Of a DNA stretch of 64,000 nt, positions 46,101-57,655 are shown one piece after another. Positions within the stretch are counted from its first letter, which is position 1. Every line of letters begins with the position of its first letter. The notes under the pieces are model-generated. The model worked only from the letters and a program-made list of their open reading frames with translations, was not told the origin of the DNA and did no database searches. Location: NCBI GenBank assembly GCA_018857735.1, contig JABMCL010000176.1, positions 539,501-603,500 of the forward strand, in the 5' to 3' direction. Made by a program: the position numbers and the translations under genes. This DNA comes from Alviniconcha marisindica (lineage: Eukaryota; Mollusca; Gastropoda; Provannidae).

Positions 46101-49100
46101 CTGGTTCACCTACAAGATAATCTACACATACAGAATGCATCAACTGTCTTCTGGTTTACCTACAAGATCATCTACACATACAGTAGTGCATCAACAGTCT
46201 TTTGGTGCTCACCCTCACCTACAAGATAATCTACACATACAGAGTGCATCAACAGTCTTCCGGTGCTCACCCTCACCTACAAGATAATCTACACATATAG
46301 AGTGCATCAACAGTCTTCTGCTGTTTATTTCTGACTGGCATGCAAGTAATGTGAGTATGATTATCAGTGTTGGGCCCCCCGACATGATGCTCTACACCTT
46401 CGCACACGCTTCCTTCACTTGACCATTGGCCTTTCTTTTTCACATGCTGTTTTCATCCACTTCCAAGGTCATGGAGTTCGCATTTTGCAACAGAAAATTG
46501 TGTTTTCCCATTTTAAATGTGAACTTGTTTGAGCATTTGTTGTTCTTGTGCCGTTATATCAAAACCACCAGGCAAGCATACCTGAGTATTGCTGACCTTA
46601 CGTCAGTAAGAGTAACAAGTTGTAAATGATTTGTGCGTTGAGATGTACAAAATAACCATCTAATCTGGAGCTATCAGTATGAGCTGGAGAGGGGACCAAG
46701 GTGTGGAAATAAAGGTTTCACTGTGTGTTGACAAAGACCTGGTTTGGGTCTGCATCAACACCACAATGCCAGCTAAATGCGCTGGGTTTGAACCCAACCT
46801 CTGTGGTGGCTGTGCTGCACCCGCCCCATCACACACTGCCCTGGTTTGGGTCTGCATCAACACCACAATGCCAGCTAAATGCGCTGGGTTTGAACCCAAC
46901 CTCTGTGGTGGCTGTGCTGCACCCGCCCCGTCACACACTGCCCTGCAGAGCAGAGCATGCTGTGGAAAAAAATGCGGCTGAACCTCCTCCACCTCTGGTT
47001 ATTAGGATCTGATGCTGTTGCTAACTGTGGAGCAGCCTAGTCACAGTTGTGTGCCACTTTACCTTGTTGTGTTGTGGTAGGTGTAGTGGGAAGTAGTGTT
47101 TTGTTTGTTTTTGTCTGCTTTGAGTTCACTTGTTGCTGGACCTGTATAGTTTTCCATCTCTCTTTCTTGCCCCTGTCTGGCTTGCAGTCCATCAGAGTCA
47201 TGGAGACGTGTAAGCAAAGCGACACGATGATGGAGGAATATCAGGAGAGACTCAACAACAAACTGTCTCGCAAGTTTGAGATTTACGAAGAGAACAGACG
47301 GTCACAATTACAGAACATGATGAAGCGACTAAGAGACCATGTGAGTTGCCCTGCTTCCTAACACGCAGTGCCAGCTTTCACTTTCAGTCTCATTTCTAGC
47401 ACTGCAACAGTGTACTAATACACCTTCTTTTTTTCTTCTTCTTTTTTCAGTTTTTTAATTATTATTATTATTCATCTTATGTTACACAGGGCAGCTTGCT
47501 AAAAATAACCCCCAAAAAACTGGTGAAGGATATTACAGTTAAAAGAGTAACTACGGGTACCATGGTCATTTTGAAAGAACAAAAAAATAACCATAGTGCT
47601 GTTGATAGTTACATTTGTTTTTGTTCCCTTGTATACATATTTATTCAATTATACATGTGTGTTTGGGTTTGTTGGTTTTTATTTGTGTGTTTTTAGAAAT
47701 GTTTGGTGCATGTTGTAAAAACTGTTTTAGCTCTCTCAAATATTAATGCTTGTGTGAAAGGCAAGTAAAACAAGACTGGTGTTGTTGTAGACTTACTGTA
47801 GCCTGGTAGTGTTGAAAAACAAAAATTACATATAATAAAGTGAGATTGGACTGTCAGTGTCAGTGAGGAAAATCATTTGTGCATGTAACATCTCCAAACA
47901 GTAGAATCAGACTTTTTTAATTGATCCAACAAAATTGATTACCAGGTTAATTGATCCAACAAAATTGATTACCAGGTTGTACTGATTTCCCAAACATACC
48001 TCTCAGTTGTTTTTGGTTTAAACATTATGTTATTAGTGAAAGCATACCAACAGACAATAACAGAACAGGTTTTGGAGTGTCGAACAAGTAAACTTGTGTA
48101 ATTGTTGTTGTTTTTCTTCTTCTTTTATTTTATTTTTAATGGTTTTTATGCAAATAGTAGTTGATATTTGAATTCCATTGCACTTGGTATTTTAGACTTG
48201 TTATCTGGTGACCAGGTTACAGTTGATATTATTGAAAATTAATATGAAGAAGAAATGAACGGAAGCAGGTAAACAAGTTGTGTTGAGCAGATGGGAGAGA
48301 CTGCAGCCCAAAGCTTAGGGGCTGTTTCTGTTTGTTACACCCAAGTAGGTTTTACATATTGACAGTAAGGCCAGCACAGAGAGAGAAAAATGCTTATGGT
48401 AATATGAGGCTGAAAAATCAGATAGACGTGTAGGAGAGAACTCTATTCCCATCAAGTAATTTACTTAATTAATTTACTTAATTTATTTAGTTCTCCCCAA
48501 TATAGGTGTTCTTTTTCTTTTAAAAATAAAAACATAATCAAAATGGGTGGGGTGGCACTCCCCCAAATAGGGTGGGTCAGGTTACTGTAAGCCCGGGGGG
48601 GGGGGGGGGGGGTCAGCTTAACATGCATTCTTACACTGCGCATTTGCTGAATGTGCTCATCTTGTTTATACCTGGGAGTGGTTTCATCCAAACTGCTTTG
48701 TACTGTTAGTTTGTAATCTCTGTCACAATTTCTGATCCTTGCAATGATGTGTTGACAGTGAGTTGCTTCCCCTGCTTTATGGTTCGGTTCTGCTGCTTGT
48801 CAGTTGTGCCTGGTGCATGTGTCTGACTGTGTTGCTTGGCCTTTTCCTACCTTCCCTCTCGCCCTTGCAACTGGTCTTGTTGGGCCAAAGCCTGGTGCAT
48901 GTGTCTGTGTTGCTTGGCCTTTTCCTTCCTTCCCTCTCACTCTTGCAACTGGTCTTGCTAGCATCATATTTGGTAACATGAGTCTGGCTCTTGTAACTGG
49001 TCTTGCTAGCGTGATGTTTGGTAACATGGGTCTGGTCTTGCTAGTGTGATGTTTTGTAACATGGGTCTGGTCTTGCAACTGGTCTTGCTAGCGTCATTTT

Positions 49101-51332
49101 TGGTAATAGGGGTCTGGTCTTGCTAGCATCATGTTTGGTAACAGGGGTCTGGTCTTGCTAGCGTCATGTTTGGTAACAGGGGTCTGGTCTTGCTAGCGTG
49201 ATGTTTGGTAACATGGGTCTGCAGTGCCTGGTGACACAGCTAGGATGCCAGGACTTTCCTGCTCTACACCTGTGTATTATTATTAGCTGTACTGATCGGG
49301 GACAAACTCATGCCTGTCCCAATCACACACGGAGGGACAAAGCCTTCAGGGGAGGGACTCAGTGTCGGTCTGACACTTTCCCAGACTGTAGGCACCTGTG
49401 CATCAAACTTACAGGAATGTTTCCCATGATTTGGGGAGAGTTTCACGTTATTCAGATTCTCATTCAACCCAAACCACAGTAACTAACTCTGGAGAAGGGG
49501 GGAGTATCAGTTTTAAAGACAGAAGGGAAAAAATCTAGTAAATGAGTTAAATTGGCAGTTTGGAAGAGTTAATTGTTGTGGGGACTGCCCAGCACAGGGT
49601 GTTGGGGTTCCAGGAAGTGCTGCACAGCGTTTCCAGTGGTTTTGCCGCTTGATTCTCAGCAACTGTCTTGTGAAGACTTAGATTGGTGAATATCTCCTGT
49701 GGGGATGGTTTTGGCAGAAAAAATAATTCTGTCTTAAATTTGATAGCATAGCCAGACTAAGCCCATTCAGTCACCACATTGCACCAAAAGACGCACTTTA
49801 TTTATGTCCAGTTTCAAGCGAAAAGTATTTTTAACTACTAAGCTTACCATTATTCCAAGACTGCTAATTGCCCATGCTGTGTTTGTCTGTTGCACCAGTT
49901 GTGAGGCTCAGGTCCTAGTGTCTATGTTGATAGTACAGGCAAATGCACCAATCCTTAGTGTCTATGTTGATAGTACAGGCAAATGCACCAATCCTTAGTG
50001 TCTATGTTGATAGTACAGGCAAATGCACCAATCCTAGACTCATGTCACTGAACACAGCAACCACTGTACCAGGCAGTATAAAATGGAGCTGATCTGAACA
50101 AGGAAGGATTTGTGATGTGTATCCTTTAGCCAGACTAGCAGTGAGTGTAGACAGTGCGTGGAGGTGATGTGAACAAGGGTTGGTGTTGCAGGCAAACCAC
50201 ATTCAGGAAGTGTGCCAGGCCAATGAGAACATGGGCAAGGTGTGCGAGGAGAAGATAGTGGTCAAGATGGAAAACGCTCTGCGCAACCGAGAAGAGCAAC
50301 TGAAGGCTCTGCAGGAACGACTTTTGGAACACGTGAGTTGTCAGTGATCCTGGTGGATGAGTGGGTGTGTATCTACATGCTAATTAATAGCCTTTGTGCC
50401 CCAGGAAAACCATCCCAGTTCTACTGCTGTCGGTGTCAGTTCATGGTAACACTCTTCCTCTCCCTCCCCCACTGCTGTCAGTGTCAGTTCATTTTAACAC
50501 TTCCTCTCCCTCCCCCACTGCTGTCAGTGTCAGTTCATTTTAACACTTCCTCTCCCTCCCCCACTGCTGTCAGTGTCAGTTCATTTTAACACTTCCTCTC
50601 CCTCCCCCACTGCTGTCAGTGTCAGTTCATTTTAACACTTCCTCTCCCTCCCCCACTGCTGTCAATGTCAGTTCATGGTAACACTCTTCCTCTCCCTCCC
50701 CCACTGCTGTCAGTGTCATGGTAACACTCTTCCTCTCCCTCCCCCACTGCTGTTAGTATCATGGTAACATTCTTCCTCTCCCTCCCCCACTGCTGTTAGT
50801 ATCATGGTAATACTCTTCTTCTCCCTCCCCCACTGGCAGCTCTGCATCGCTTTCCTTGGAGTCCTGTGAAATGACACAAACGGAACCTGGCCTTGATCAT
50901 AACAGTAACCAATGAAATTTCACCAAGAGGTAAACAGTAAGCTGTCTACAGTAAACATTTCAAGTTTACCCGTTACTGTTATTAGTATCACCAGCCTTCC
51001 TTTTCATGCTCGCCTCCCCCACAAGCCCTGGGTGGGGCCCTCTCTCTGGCCTGTGTGCACAGGCTTGACCAAGTTCCTCCTGCTCCAAACACAAGCCAAG
51101 GCCTATTTTTGAGGTTCACTGCAGCTGCCAAATCCCCACGGCTCTGTCCCGCTTGTCACCTGCACTGAAGTTCAAGAAGAGTGAAGAGCAAAGGTCTACC
51201 CGTAAATTTGTTGAGATATAAATTTGTTCCTACAGCAGCAGTTTTGTTTGTGTTCAGGAACGCCGCATCGAGGAAGTGCAGAAAAAGAAGATGGACTTGC
51301 GGCATGAAGAGAACGAGATGGGAGATGCCTAG
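39436..51332 (+). CDS. stathmin-family microtubule regulator, six or seven coding exons
   Basis: Stathmins bind and sequester alpha/beta-tubulin dimers and promote microtubule depolymerisation in the cytosol. Coding exons: 39436-39445, (41428-41538 optional), 43078-43244, 44534-44725, 47188-47340, 50192-50332 and 51258-51332. Phases match at every join. The short form is 245 residues; with the cassette it is 282. The N-terminal stathmin domain reads SGSLAFEVILKPAANNSPLR and VSPPKIKRLTLSEEDIKNKL, then EERRQSLEAQRLEQL. The helix has FSKATKEKLRRSMELNKENR, as in vertebrate [20 protein letters not shown]. Two further helical modules (exons at 47188 and 50192) are extra compared with the 149-residue human stathmin. 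The final exon has ERRIEEVQKKK. Serine sites kept: SPP (human S38-like) and RRQS (S63-like, across a splice junction). Orthology to a particular STMN1-4 is not decided. Confidence 0.95.
41428..41538 (+). CDS. possible stathmin cassette exon (37 codons, membrane-anchor-like)
   Basis: Acceptor TGCGTGGACAG, donor GTAACT; 111 bp, phase 1 on both sides, so it can be included or skipped without a frame change. Included, the protein begins MSAVCNWFTFLCMRESRSQK and then has SKYDAMVVWKGKANKPVEKS. The two cysteines in a hydrophobic stretch and the YDxM..K segment resemble the palmitoylated N-terminal region of SCG10 (STMN2: ICSCF ... YDDMEVKQINK). An alternative start at the ATG at 41452 is also possible. 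Confidence 0.5.
43078..43244 (+). CDS. stathmin exon: N-terminal regulatory domain
   Basis: Acceptor GCTGTGCAG, donor GTTAGT. Encodes ANKPVEKSGSLAFEVILKPA ... VSPPKIKRLTLSEEDIKNKL ... QKAEERRQ. The last 24 bp including the donor are duplicated in tandem downstream (43221-43705). Confidence 0.95.
43221..43705 (+). repeat. 24-bp minisatellite that repeats the stathmin exon end and its splice donor
   Basis: The unit GAGGAAAGGAGACAGGTTAG then TGAT is repeated. GT donors with identical ACAG/GTTAGT lie at 43245, 43269, 43293 and 43317, and a variant GG/GTTAGC at 43341, each exactly 24 bp apart. Each unit is 8 codons (EERRQVSD), open in frame until a stop at 43368-43370. Beyond that the units degrade. 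Confidence 0.92.
43790..44160. repeat. about 76-bp minisatellite, 5 copies
   Basis: Unit AACAGGCTGTCGGGCCTAGA then GGTGATGGTTAATAGTTTTA and TTTGTCCTGTCATACTGGCC; some copies lack the 10-bp AGTGTAAGTA. In a stathmin intron. Confidence 0.93.
44534..44725 (+). CDS. stathmin exon: first tubulin-binding helix
   Basis: Acceptor GTGTGCAG, donor GTAGGT; 64 codons, phase 0 to 0. Encodes SLEAQRLEQLAREREKAQEV ... FSKATKEKLRRSMELNKENR ... EAQIKALQERLREH. GC-rich third positions compared with the flanking introns. Continuous charged helix expected. Confidence 0.95.
44726..47187. repeat. stathmin intron with two tandem repeats
   Basis: Holds a degenerate array of about 60 bp (45735-46310, CTACAAGATAATCTACACAT ... 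GTGCATCAACAGTCTT) and a 102-bp unit repeated twice (46739-46941, containing CTGGGTTTGAACCCAACC). No other exon seen. Confidence 0.8.
47188..47340 (+). CDS. stathmin exon: additional tubulin-binding-like helix
   Basis: Acceptor GCTTGCAG, donor GTGAGT; 51 codons, phase 0 to 0. Encodes SIRVMETCKQSDTMMEEYQE ... NKLSRKFEIYEENRRSQLQN ... MMKRLRDH. It has the pattern of the preceding module (ENRxxQ...LRxH). It has no counterpart in vertebrate single-gene stathmins. Confidence 0.92.
47341..50191. other. stathmin intron
   Basis: Contains a 29-bp duplication (about 47920-47978), a G tract (48595-48612), CTTGCTAGCGTSATGTTTGG repeats (48950-49215) and a 40-bp unit three times (49914-50035, GTGTCTATGTTGATAGTACA). 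No exon recognised. Confidence 0.6.
50192..50332 (+). CDS. stathmin exon: further tubulin-binding-like helix
   Basis: Acceptor GTGTTGCAG, donor GTGAGT; 47 codons, phase 0 to 0. Encodes ANHIQEVCQANENMGKVCEE ... KMENALRNREEQLKALQERL ... LEH. Ends in the same ALQERLxEH as the 44534 exon, so the modules look like repeated exons. Confidence 0.93.
50430..50830. repeat. about 46-bp minisatellite, 8 copies
   Basis: Unit CTCTCCCTCCCCCACTGCTG then TCAGTGTCAGTTCATTTTAA. The pyrimidine-rich intron strand follows the 50192 exon by 100 bp. Confidence 0.92.
51258..51332 (+). CDS. stathmin terminal coding exon
   Basis: Acceptor TGTGTTCAG; 24 codons plus TAG at 51330-51332. Encodes ERRIEEVQKKKMDLRHEENE then MGDA. 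Matches the vertebrate C-terminal segment KHIEEVRKNKE. Confidence 0.93.
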   Translation, partial: ERRIEEVQKKKMDLRHEENEMGDA

Positions 51333-54130
51333 GAAGACTGGGCTTGGATTCTGTCCAGCTGAAAGTCAACGGGATGTCGGAGGACAAATCCATCTCAGTG
51401 ACTAACGACTCGTCATCACAGCAACAGACCTGTTGCAATAACTTAGTCTTCATACCAGTCAACTATGAGCATGCGAAAGGAGTATTGAAGATGCGGCATT
51501 TCAGTAACAGTTTCAGACCATCATCTGAATATCAACGTCTTACCATCATGACTGTTCTTTCCCCAGCCTGTTAGTTGGGAACCAGTGCTCTCGCCTTTCT
51601 TTCGCCGTCTCATTTGGCACCGTCTGTTTATCTCGCCACTATCCATGCGCCTTATTTTCCGCATTCATTTTTCTGACCTCATTTGGATACAACTTCATTC
51701 ATGACATTATGACACTGTTTTCAGTGTTTTCAGTTAACAGTGGACTTCTCCCACGCATCATTTTAGCTGTGCAGTATTCAGTGTTTGACTTTGAAAGCTG
51801 TTCCTTCATTTCCTTCCTTCATTGTCACTGTGGACCTATGGAGACCTGACCACTCCTGTCATTTTCAACCTTGCCCGAGCTTGTGTTCAGTCTATCAATC
51901 TTGGCTCACAGTTTTGCAGATGTTTTGAAGTTTACCTTGATTTAATGGAACGGTCTGTAACTCCTTGTATTCAATGGAAACAGTGTGGATGTGTCAGTGT
52001 TTGTGCTGCAGTGTTGATCCATAGCTGTGTAGAATGCTACCCTTTGTTTCGGTTTTTCTTCAATCAGTTAAGACTTGTTCCCAGTCTTTTTCAAATTTTC
52101 TATGTCAGTGATCAGTCTGTGGAAACCTGATGCTAGTCAGTAGCTCTCAAAGTTCCTAGGTCAGTCAGTGGAAACCTGATGCTAGTCAGTAGCTCTCAAA
52201 GTTCCTAGGTCAGTCAGTGGAAACCTGATGCTAGTCAGTAGCTCTCAAAGTTCCTAGGTCAGTTGAAGCCTGATCCTGGTCAGCAGTTTCCAGATTTTCA
52301 AGTCAGTCCATTGAAACGTATCCTAGTGTGTAGTTTTATGTATGTACTCCAAGGAGTAGTGCAGTATTACTTTCATGAAGTGAGTAGTGATCTGTTCTAT
52401 CTCACCTCCACCCCACCCCCCAACCACCCCCCTTTTTTTCTCTTTTTTTTAACTTAAATGCATGGATGGCTTTACTTCCTGGGAGAACAATCTTTCAGAC
52501 TTTCTTGTCCTTACACAGGTACTTCCTGTTCTCAAGAGGTGATGCTTCATTTAACACTCGCAGTCTCCTGGTACCTGTACTTGCAGGACTTGTCTTCACT
52601 CTCCGTTATCAGTGTTGTAGACCCGTACACAGTGGTGTCACCCATAGACTCACTATTCTAAATGACTAGATGTTTTGCATGTGTTTCACAATTGGTTCTG
52701 AAAAGAAATTGAGATGTTCGCTAGCTGTGTAGCTCTTTTTTTTGAACAATCAGTACTTATTACCATGAGGGTATTGTGCTAGATCTTGGTGATTTCTAGT
52801 TTCTCTCTTCAGTTGACTCCCCAACAAGGTGCTTGACTTGATTTGGTGTGAAACAATCAGCTGAAGAAAATAACTGTACAGGTACATTTACAATACACGC
52901 TATGTGCCTCATCAGATGTGAAACAGCCGTTCACAGCTTTAGGCCTCAGCAACACCGCCCCCCCACACCACCCCACCCCGAGGCTCCCACCCTTCCGGGT
53001 GTGAGCCAGACAGGGGTTGCAAGCAGCAGTACCCATTGCAGTGGCTGTGAAATAAGACTGAGTGCTGTGTTGAAGGCTTAACATCAGACTCAGTGTTGAG
53101 TTGAAGGCTTAACATCAGACTCAGTGTTGTGTTGAAGGCTTAACATCAGACTCAGTGTTGTGTTGAAGGCTTAACATCAGACTCAGTGTTGTGTTGAAGG
53201 CTTAACATCAGACTCAGTGTTGTGTTGAAGGCTTAACATCAGACTCAGTGTTGTGTTGAAGGCTTAACAGCAGATACTGCAGTTTGCAACATCCCCTGTT
53301 GCCTTTTGCCTACAACAGTCTGTCTCACTTCATACCTACTGTAGTGTCTCAGACCTTTTGCCTGCAACAGTCTGATTGCAAAACCTCTGCAATGTCTCAG
53401 ACCTTTTTGTCTGCAACAGTCAAGTCAGTCTCATTTCACAGCCATTGCAGTGTGTCTGACCTTTTGTCAACAGCTATGTCTCATTTCGCAGCCATTGCAG
53501 TGCGTCTGACCTTTTGTCTACAACTAGGTCCCATTTCCCAGCCACTGTGGCGCAGGTTATGGTCAGTGTAAAGCGGGTCAGTTCAGTGACGCAGAAAGGA
53601 CAGACCCACTTCTCAGTACTTTGAAGGAGACTGCTTCTCAAAGTTTCCTTACTTGTACAGGTGTTTGTCTTCTGCTGCAGTGGCAGTCAATGCTTTGTTT
53701 TCACAACTTTAAACTAGTTGAAAAATCTTGGTGTTTCTGTGTGTTACCAGAAGAGTAAGAAATGTTATAGAGTGTGCTTTGATAAACGCTTGCTGTCGAT
53801 ATTAACAAAATGGTGATTGAAACTGAGTTGCCTTAACAAGTGAGAGGGGATTTTTTTTTTCGTTTGACTTCACCTCATTGTTGGTGTCTTGATTGTGAAT
53901 GTACAACTACAACAACAAAAGTGGTGCACGTTCTTTTCTTCATGAATGAAGGTTGGTTTGATGTGATGTGCATTGTTTTGCTCCAGCTTTTTATATGACC
54001 AGTTTGCCATTTTGGATCAGTTTACTTTGTATTAATGTTATGCTGATATGTAGCCCACCAGCTGTTCAGGGTTTTGTTCCATCTTTATGCTAAACTGCTT
54101 CAATTAAATAAATAAAAAGAAAACTTATGT
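51333..54130 (+). other. stathmin 3' UTR (inferred) with two minisatellites
   Basis: The first canonical poly(A) signal after the stop is the double AATAAATAAA at 54107-54116, giving a 3' UTR of about 2.8 kb. It contains a 48/49-bp repeat (52121-52265, GGAAACCTGATGCTAGTCAG) and a 31-bp repeat x 7 (53045-53275, GACTCAGTGTTGTGTTGAAG). An alternative earlier end with a non-canonical signal cannot be excluded. Confidence 0.5.
54107..54116 (+). terminator. poly(A) signal (AATAAA twice)
   Basis: AATAAA at 54107-54112 and overlapping at 54111-54116, downstream of the stathmin stop. Confidence 0.5.
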
Positions 54131-54150
54131 GAATGTGTAATGAATTTGTT

Positions 54151-54152
<2 letters not shown>

Positions 54153-54227
<75 letters not shown>
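54153..54227. repeat. CT microsatellite
   Basis: Pure (CT)n over about 75 bp, starting about 40 bp after the poly(A) signal. Confidence 0.97.
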
Positions 54228-54228
<1 letters not shown>

Positions 54229-54842
54229 GAGAAGAAAAAAAGTAACAGAAAGTACTACCACTTGGAATTTTGTACTGGCATTGCTGTTTTAGCCTCCTAC
54301 TGTGACATTACGCTTCCTGTAGTTAAGGAACTGACGGTGCATTCTAGGAAACCGTTTGGTTAAAACAGAATTTCAAACCTAAATGCACCTTTCACACTTG
54401 TAGAGTCTGTTGGTATATTGTTAGTGGCCTTGGCCTTGTTAAAATTCACGAGTCTTACTCTTAGAGACCAGAAAACTGAATTTGGTGTCTTAAACTGGAA
54501 CTTTCATCTCAAGAGATTAATGGATCTCAAAGGAACTAGCAGCCTAGGTGTAGGCCACCCACCCCAACCCCCTCTCACGCATGGCTTGTTTGGAAGGATC
54601 CCCCCCCATCACTTGCATGGAAAGATGCAGGCTTTGTTTTGTTTTCTCCATGACTTGCATGGAAAGAGTGGCTTACTAGTTGGCTTGCGGGGTGTGGCAA
54701 GATCAACGTTATGACTTTCTTGGACACTGCGATAAATGTTACACTTGTGTTTCAATTCGTCAGACGCTGCCAGAGAGGTCTTGCCAAAACAGACATGGGT
54801 TCTCTTCCTTGGATCGTGTTTAATTAGCCGCCACAATGAATA

Positions 54843-55075
54843 ATTTTGCTTAACGTCCACGGAGGTGAGGTGGCCTATGGGGGGGGGGGGGGGGGGGGAG
54901 AAGACTCCAGACAGGCGCCAACCCGGAAGACCAAGCTGCCGTGGACCGCCGCCAGAACAACAGGAACAACTATGCACTGCAATTGGCTGTCCCAACTGCA
55001 TTGCGGAACGAGTCGCAAAGCAATTCGCAGTCCCACGTTGGGAAACAAGCAAAAGCTAATGTCAACCCAGTACCT
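54843..55075 (-). mobile_element. SINE relic (minus) with internal G tract
   Basis: Shares GCTTAACGTCCACGGAGG, a long G tract, GGAAGACC and CCGTGGACCGCCGCCAGAAC with the element at 59750-60200. The tail (TTAAGC on the minus strand) marks the 3' end at 54843. Confidence 0.6.
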
Positions 55076-55079
55076 CCCT

Positions 55080-55440
55080 CCTCTTGATCTCAAAGGTCTA
55101 ACTTCAGGGCCCAGCCCACCTCCCTCCTCTTGATCTCATCTGGGCTAACTTGAGGGCCCAGCACCACCTCCCTCCTCTTGATCTCATCTGGGCTAACTTG
55201 AGGGCCCAGCACCACCTCCCTCCTCTTGATCTCATCTGGGCTAACTTGAGGGCCCAGCTACCACCTCCCTCCTCTTGATCTCATCTGGGCTAACTTGAGG
55301 GCCCAGCACCACCTCCCTCCTCTTGATCTCATCTGGGCTAACTTGAGGGCCCAGCGCCACCTCCCTCCTCTTGATCTCATCTGGGCTAACTTGAGGGCCC
55401 AGCTCCACCTCCCTCCTCTTGATCTCATCTGGACTCTGTG
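55080..55440. repeat. 48-bp minisatellite, 7-8 copies, arising from SINE sequence
   Basis: Unit CTCCTCTTGATCTCATCTGG then GCTAACTTGAGGGCCCAGCA. The same motif occurs singly in the related element at 60040-60200 (CTGCTCTTGATCTCTTCTGG), so the array expanded from a piece of the mobile element. Confidence 0.88.
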
Positions 55441-56690
55441 ATAGCCGCCAGCGGGGTGGAAACGTTCCAAGAGTGACTGTTGCACTCCCTGCCCACGTGA
55501 CCTGCCACACACTGTCACCATAAAGCTCATTTATCGCAGAAGAACCCAGGGATTTACAAAGGCCTACAGATGCACGCACACGTCACAGTTCAAAAACATG
55601 CACACACAAACACCTAACTAACCACATCCACGCACACATACCTAGAAAACTGAAAATGCATACTATTAATGGGTTTGGTGAGAAATGATGAAATCTATGC
55701 AGAACAGGAGGCTTAGTTGTTTTTAAAGTTGCGATAGTGAAGAAACGTGTCTGACAGAAAATTCCAGATGATGGATCCAGCATATTGCAAGGACACGCGA
55801 GTACACGCATGCACATCCACCCTACAAAAGTGATGGGTTTGGTGGAAAAGAAAACTGAGTGCTGAAGAGTAGAGGTGGGTTTTTAGTTTCGACTTCAAGA
55901 GGATAATTCCAGATAAGGGGTCTTCCCCCAGCGCACCTAAGTAGGTGAGTGCATGCACCCACACATGACGGGCCCAGTGTGGAAATGGCTGAAAGGATCC
56001 GCCCGCCAGGGTCCTGCCCATCGGCAGAACTTGACACAGAGGAGGCTTATCAGTACCCCAAGCTGAGCGAAGAGAGCCGACAGACGAAGCAACTCGGACA
56101 GCCGGTATGACGGAGACAAAGCTGAGCGAAGAGAGCCGACAGACGAAGCAACTCGGAAAGCCGGTATGCCGGAGACGCTGAGAGACCACGTGAAAGCAGG
56201 TCACGAGAACTGCACTTTGTATTGAATCCGGCGACTGACCGGCAGCCAGTAGAGAGTAAAGGAGTGGCTCTGTGGGCATTGCCGCAAGAGAAGCCATGCA
56301 GATGAGGCGAGCTGAGCAGCCGTGGATCACTCTATGAAGGACTAAGATAATTACAACAGTCGAGCCTAATCTAGAACAAGTTTGGGTGGCTTCAGAACTA
56401 GAAATGTAGAATACTGCTGGACTGAGCCGTAAGACCAGCTGACAGCGTTTGTTCACCTTTTCTTTCAGTGTGAGATGCACCTGTTCAAAACAGTGTCCAC
56501 ATTTTCGTTCAATGTGAGATGTGCCTATTACAGTGTTTGTTCACTTTTTCCTTAGTGTGACATGTGCCTGTAAAAAAGTATTCACCTTTTCCGGCCTTCA
56601 GTGTGCGATGTGCCTGTGGCTACAGGCTATGCGGATGATGGAACGTCAGTAAGATAAAACCGAAGACTATAACTCGTTCCGGCCAGAGCT
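55441..56690. other. TE-relic region
   Basis: Contains two diverged copies of a repeat (55680-55790 and 55845-55935) also seen at 13140-13445, and a 65-bp duplication with GAGCGAAGAGAGCCGACAGA (about 56065 and 56123). A 255-codon minus-strand ORF (56480-55713) crosses all these relics and is not credible as a gene. Confidence 0.5.
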
Positions 56691-56692
56691 CA

Positions 56693-56995
56693 GGAGCTGT
56701 GTGAAAGTCGCCTGGGTGGCCGTCCTGGGTCCCCGTCCCTAACTAAGCCTACAGTTTCTGTGGACGGTAAAGCAACACTCAACCAACCAACTCGTTCCGG
56801 AGGTGCGAGCTGGCTGAACTGACGACACGAGCTGGCTGAACTGACGACACGAGCTGGCTGAACTGACGACATGAGCTGGCTGAACTGACGACACGAGCTG
56901 GCTGAACTGACGACACGAGCTGGCTGAACTGACGACACGAGCTGGCTGAACTGACGACACGAGCTGGCTGAACTGACGACACGAGCTGCACTGCC
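56693..56995 (+). repeat. SINE tail relic followed by 22-bp minisatellite (about 9 copies)
   Basis: 56693-56790 is a SINE 3' part (GGTGGCCGTCCTGGGT, CAGTTTCTGTGGACGG). From 56797 the unit GAGCTGGCTGAACTGACGAC then AC repeats. Confidence 0.88.
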
Positions 56996-57236
56996 GGAAA
57001 ACTGAAAAGAATGTCAGCCTGACCCACAGTTACATTAAAAGCTGGGCCTGGAAGATCAGTTCCGGGAGCCGCGCCTATCTGTTATTTAATTGAAGTTTAT
57101 CAAGTTCTGAACTCTCCAGACATTGAATCACATCTGAAATGCCACCGGCCGCTTCGATGGTCCAAGCGGAGAGTGTGAGTGAAAGCGGCTTCACTGAGCA
57201 GGCCGAGATTGAGATCAGAACAGTGCACTGAGCTAG

Positions 57237-57655
57237 TGAGCAACTCGATGATCAATCAGCCCTACTACCGATGCAACAACTCGATGATCAATCAGCCCTG
57301 CTACCGATGCAACAACTCGATGATCAATCAGCCCTACTACCGATGCAACAACTCGATGATCAATCAGCCCTACTACCGATGCAACAACTCGATGATCAAT
57401 CAGCCCTGCTACCGATGCAACAACTCGATGATCAATCAGCCCTGCTACCGATGCAACAACTCGATGATCAATCAGCCCTACTACCGATGCAACAACTCGA
57501 TGATCAGTCAGCCCTGCTACCGATGCAACAACTCGATGATCAATCAGCCCTGCTACCGATGCAACAACTCGATGATCAATCAGCCCTACTACCGATGCAA
57601 CAACTCGATGATCAATCAGCCCTGCTACCGATGCAACAACTCGATGATCAGCGGC
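57237..57655. repeat. 36-bp minisatellite, about 11.5 copies, nearly identical units
   Basis: Unit CAACTCGATGATCAATCAGC then CCTACTACCGATGCAA, with one A/G variable site. As 36 is a multiple of 3, two frames are open (NSMINQPYYRCN repeats or MQQLDDQSALLP repeats). No gene signals around it. Confidence 0.95.

Noticed and set aside
55713..56480. 255-codon minus-strand ORF
   Set aside because: It runs through duplicated TE relics, has no homology and composition is unlike the real exons here.
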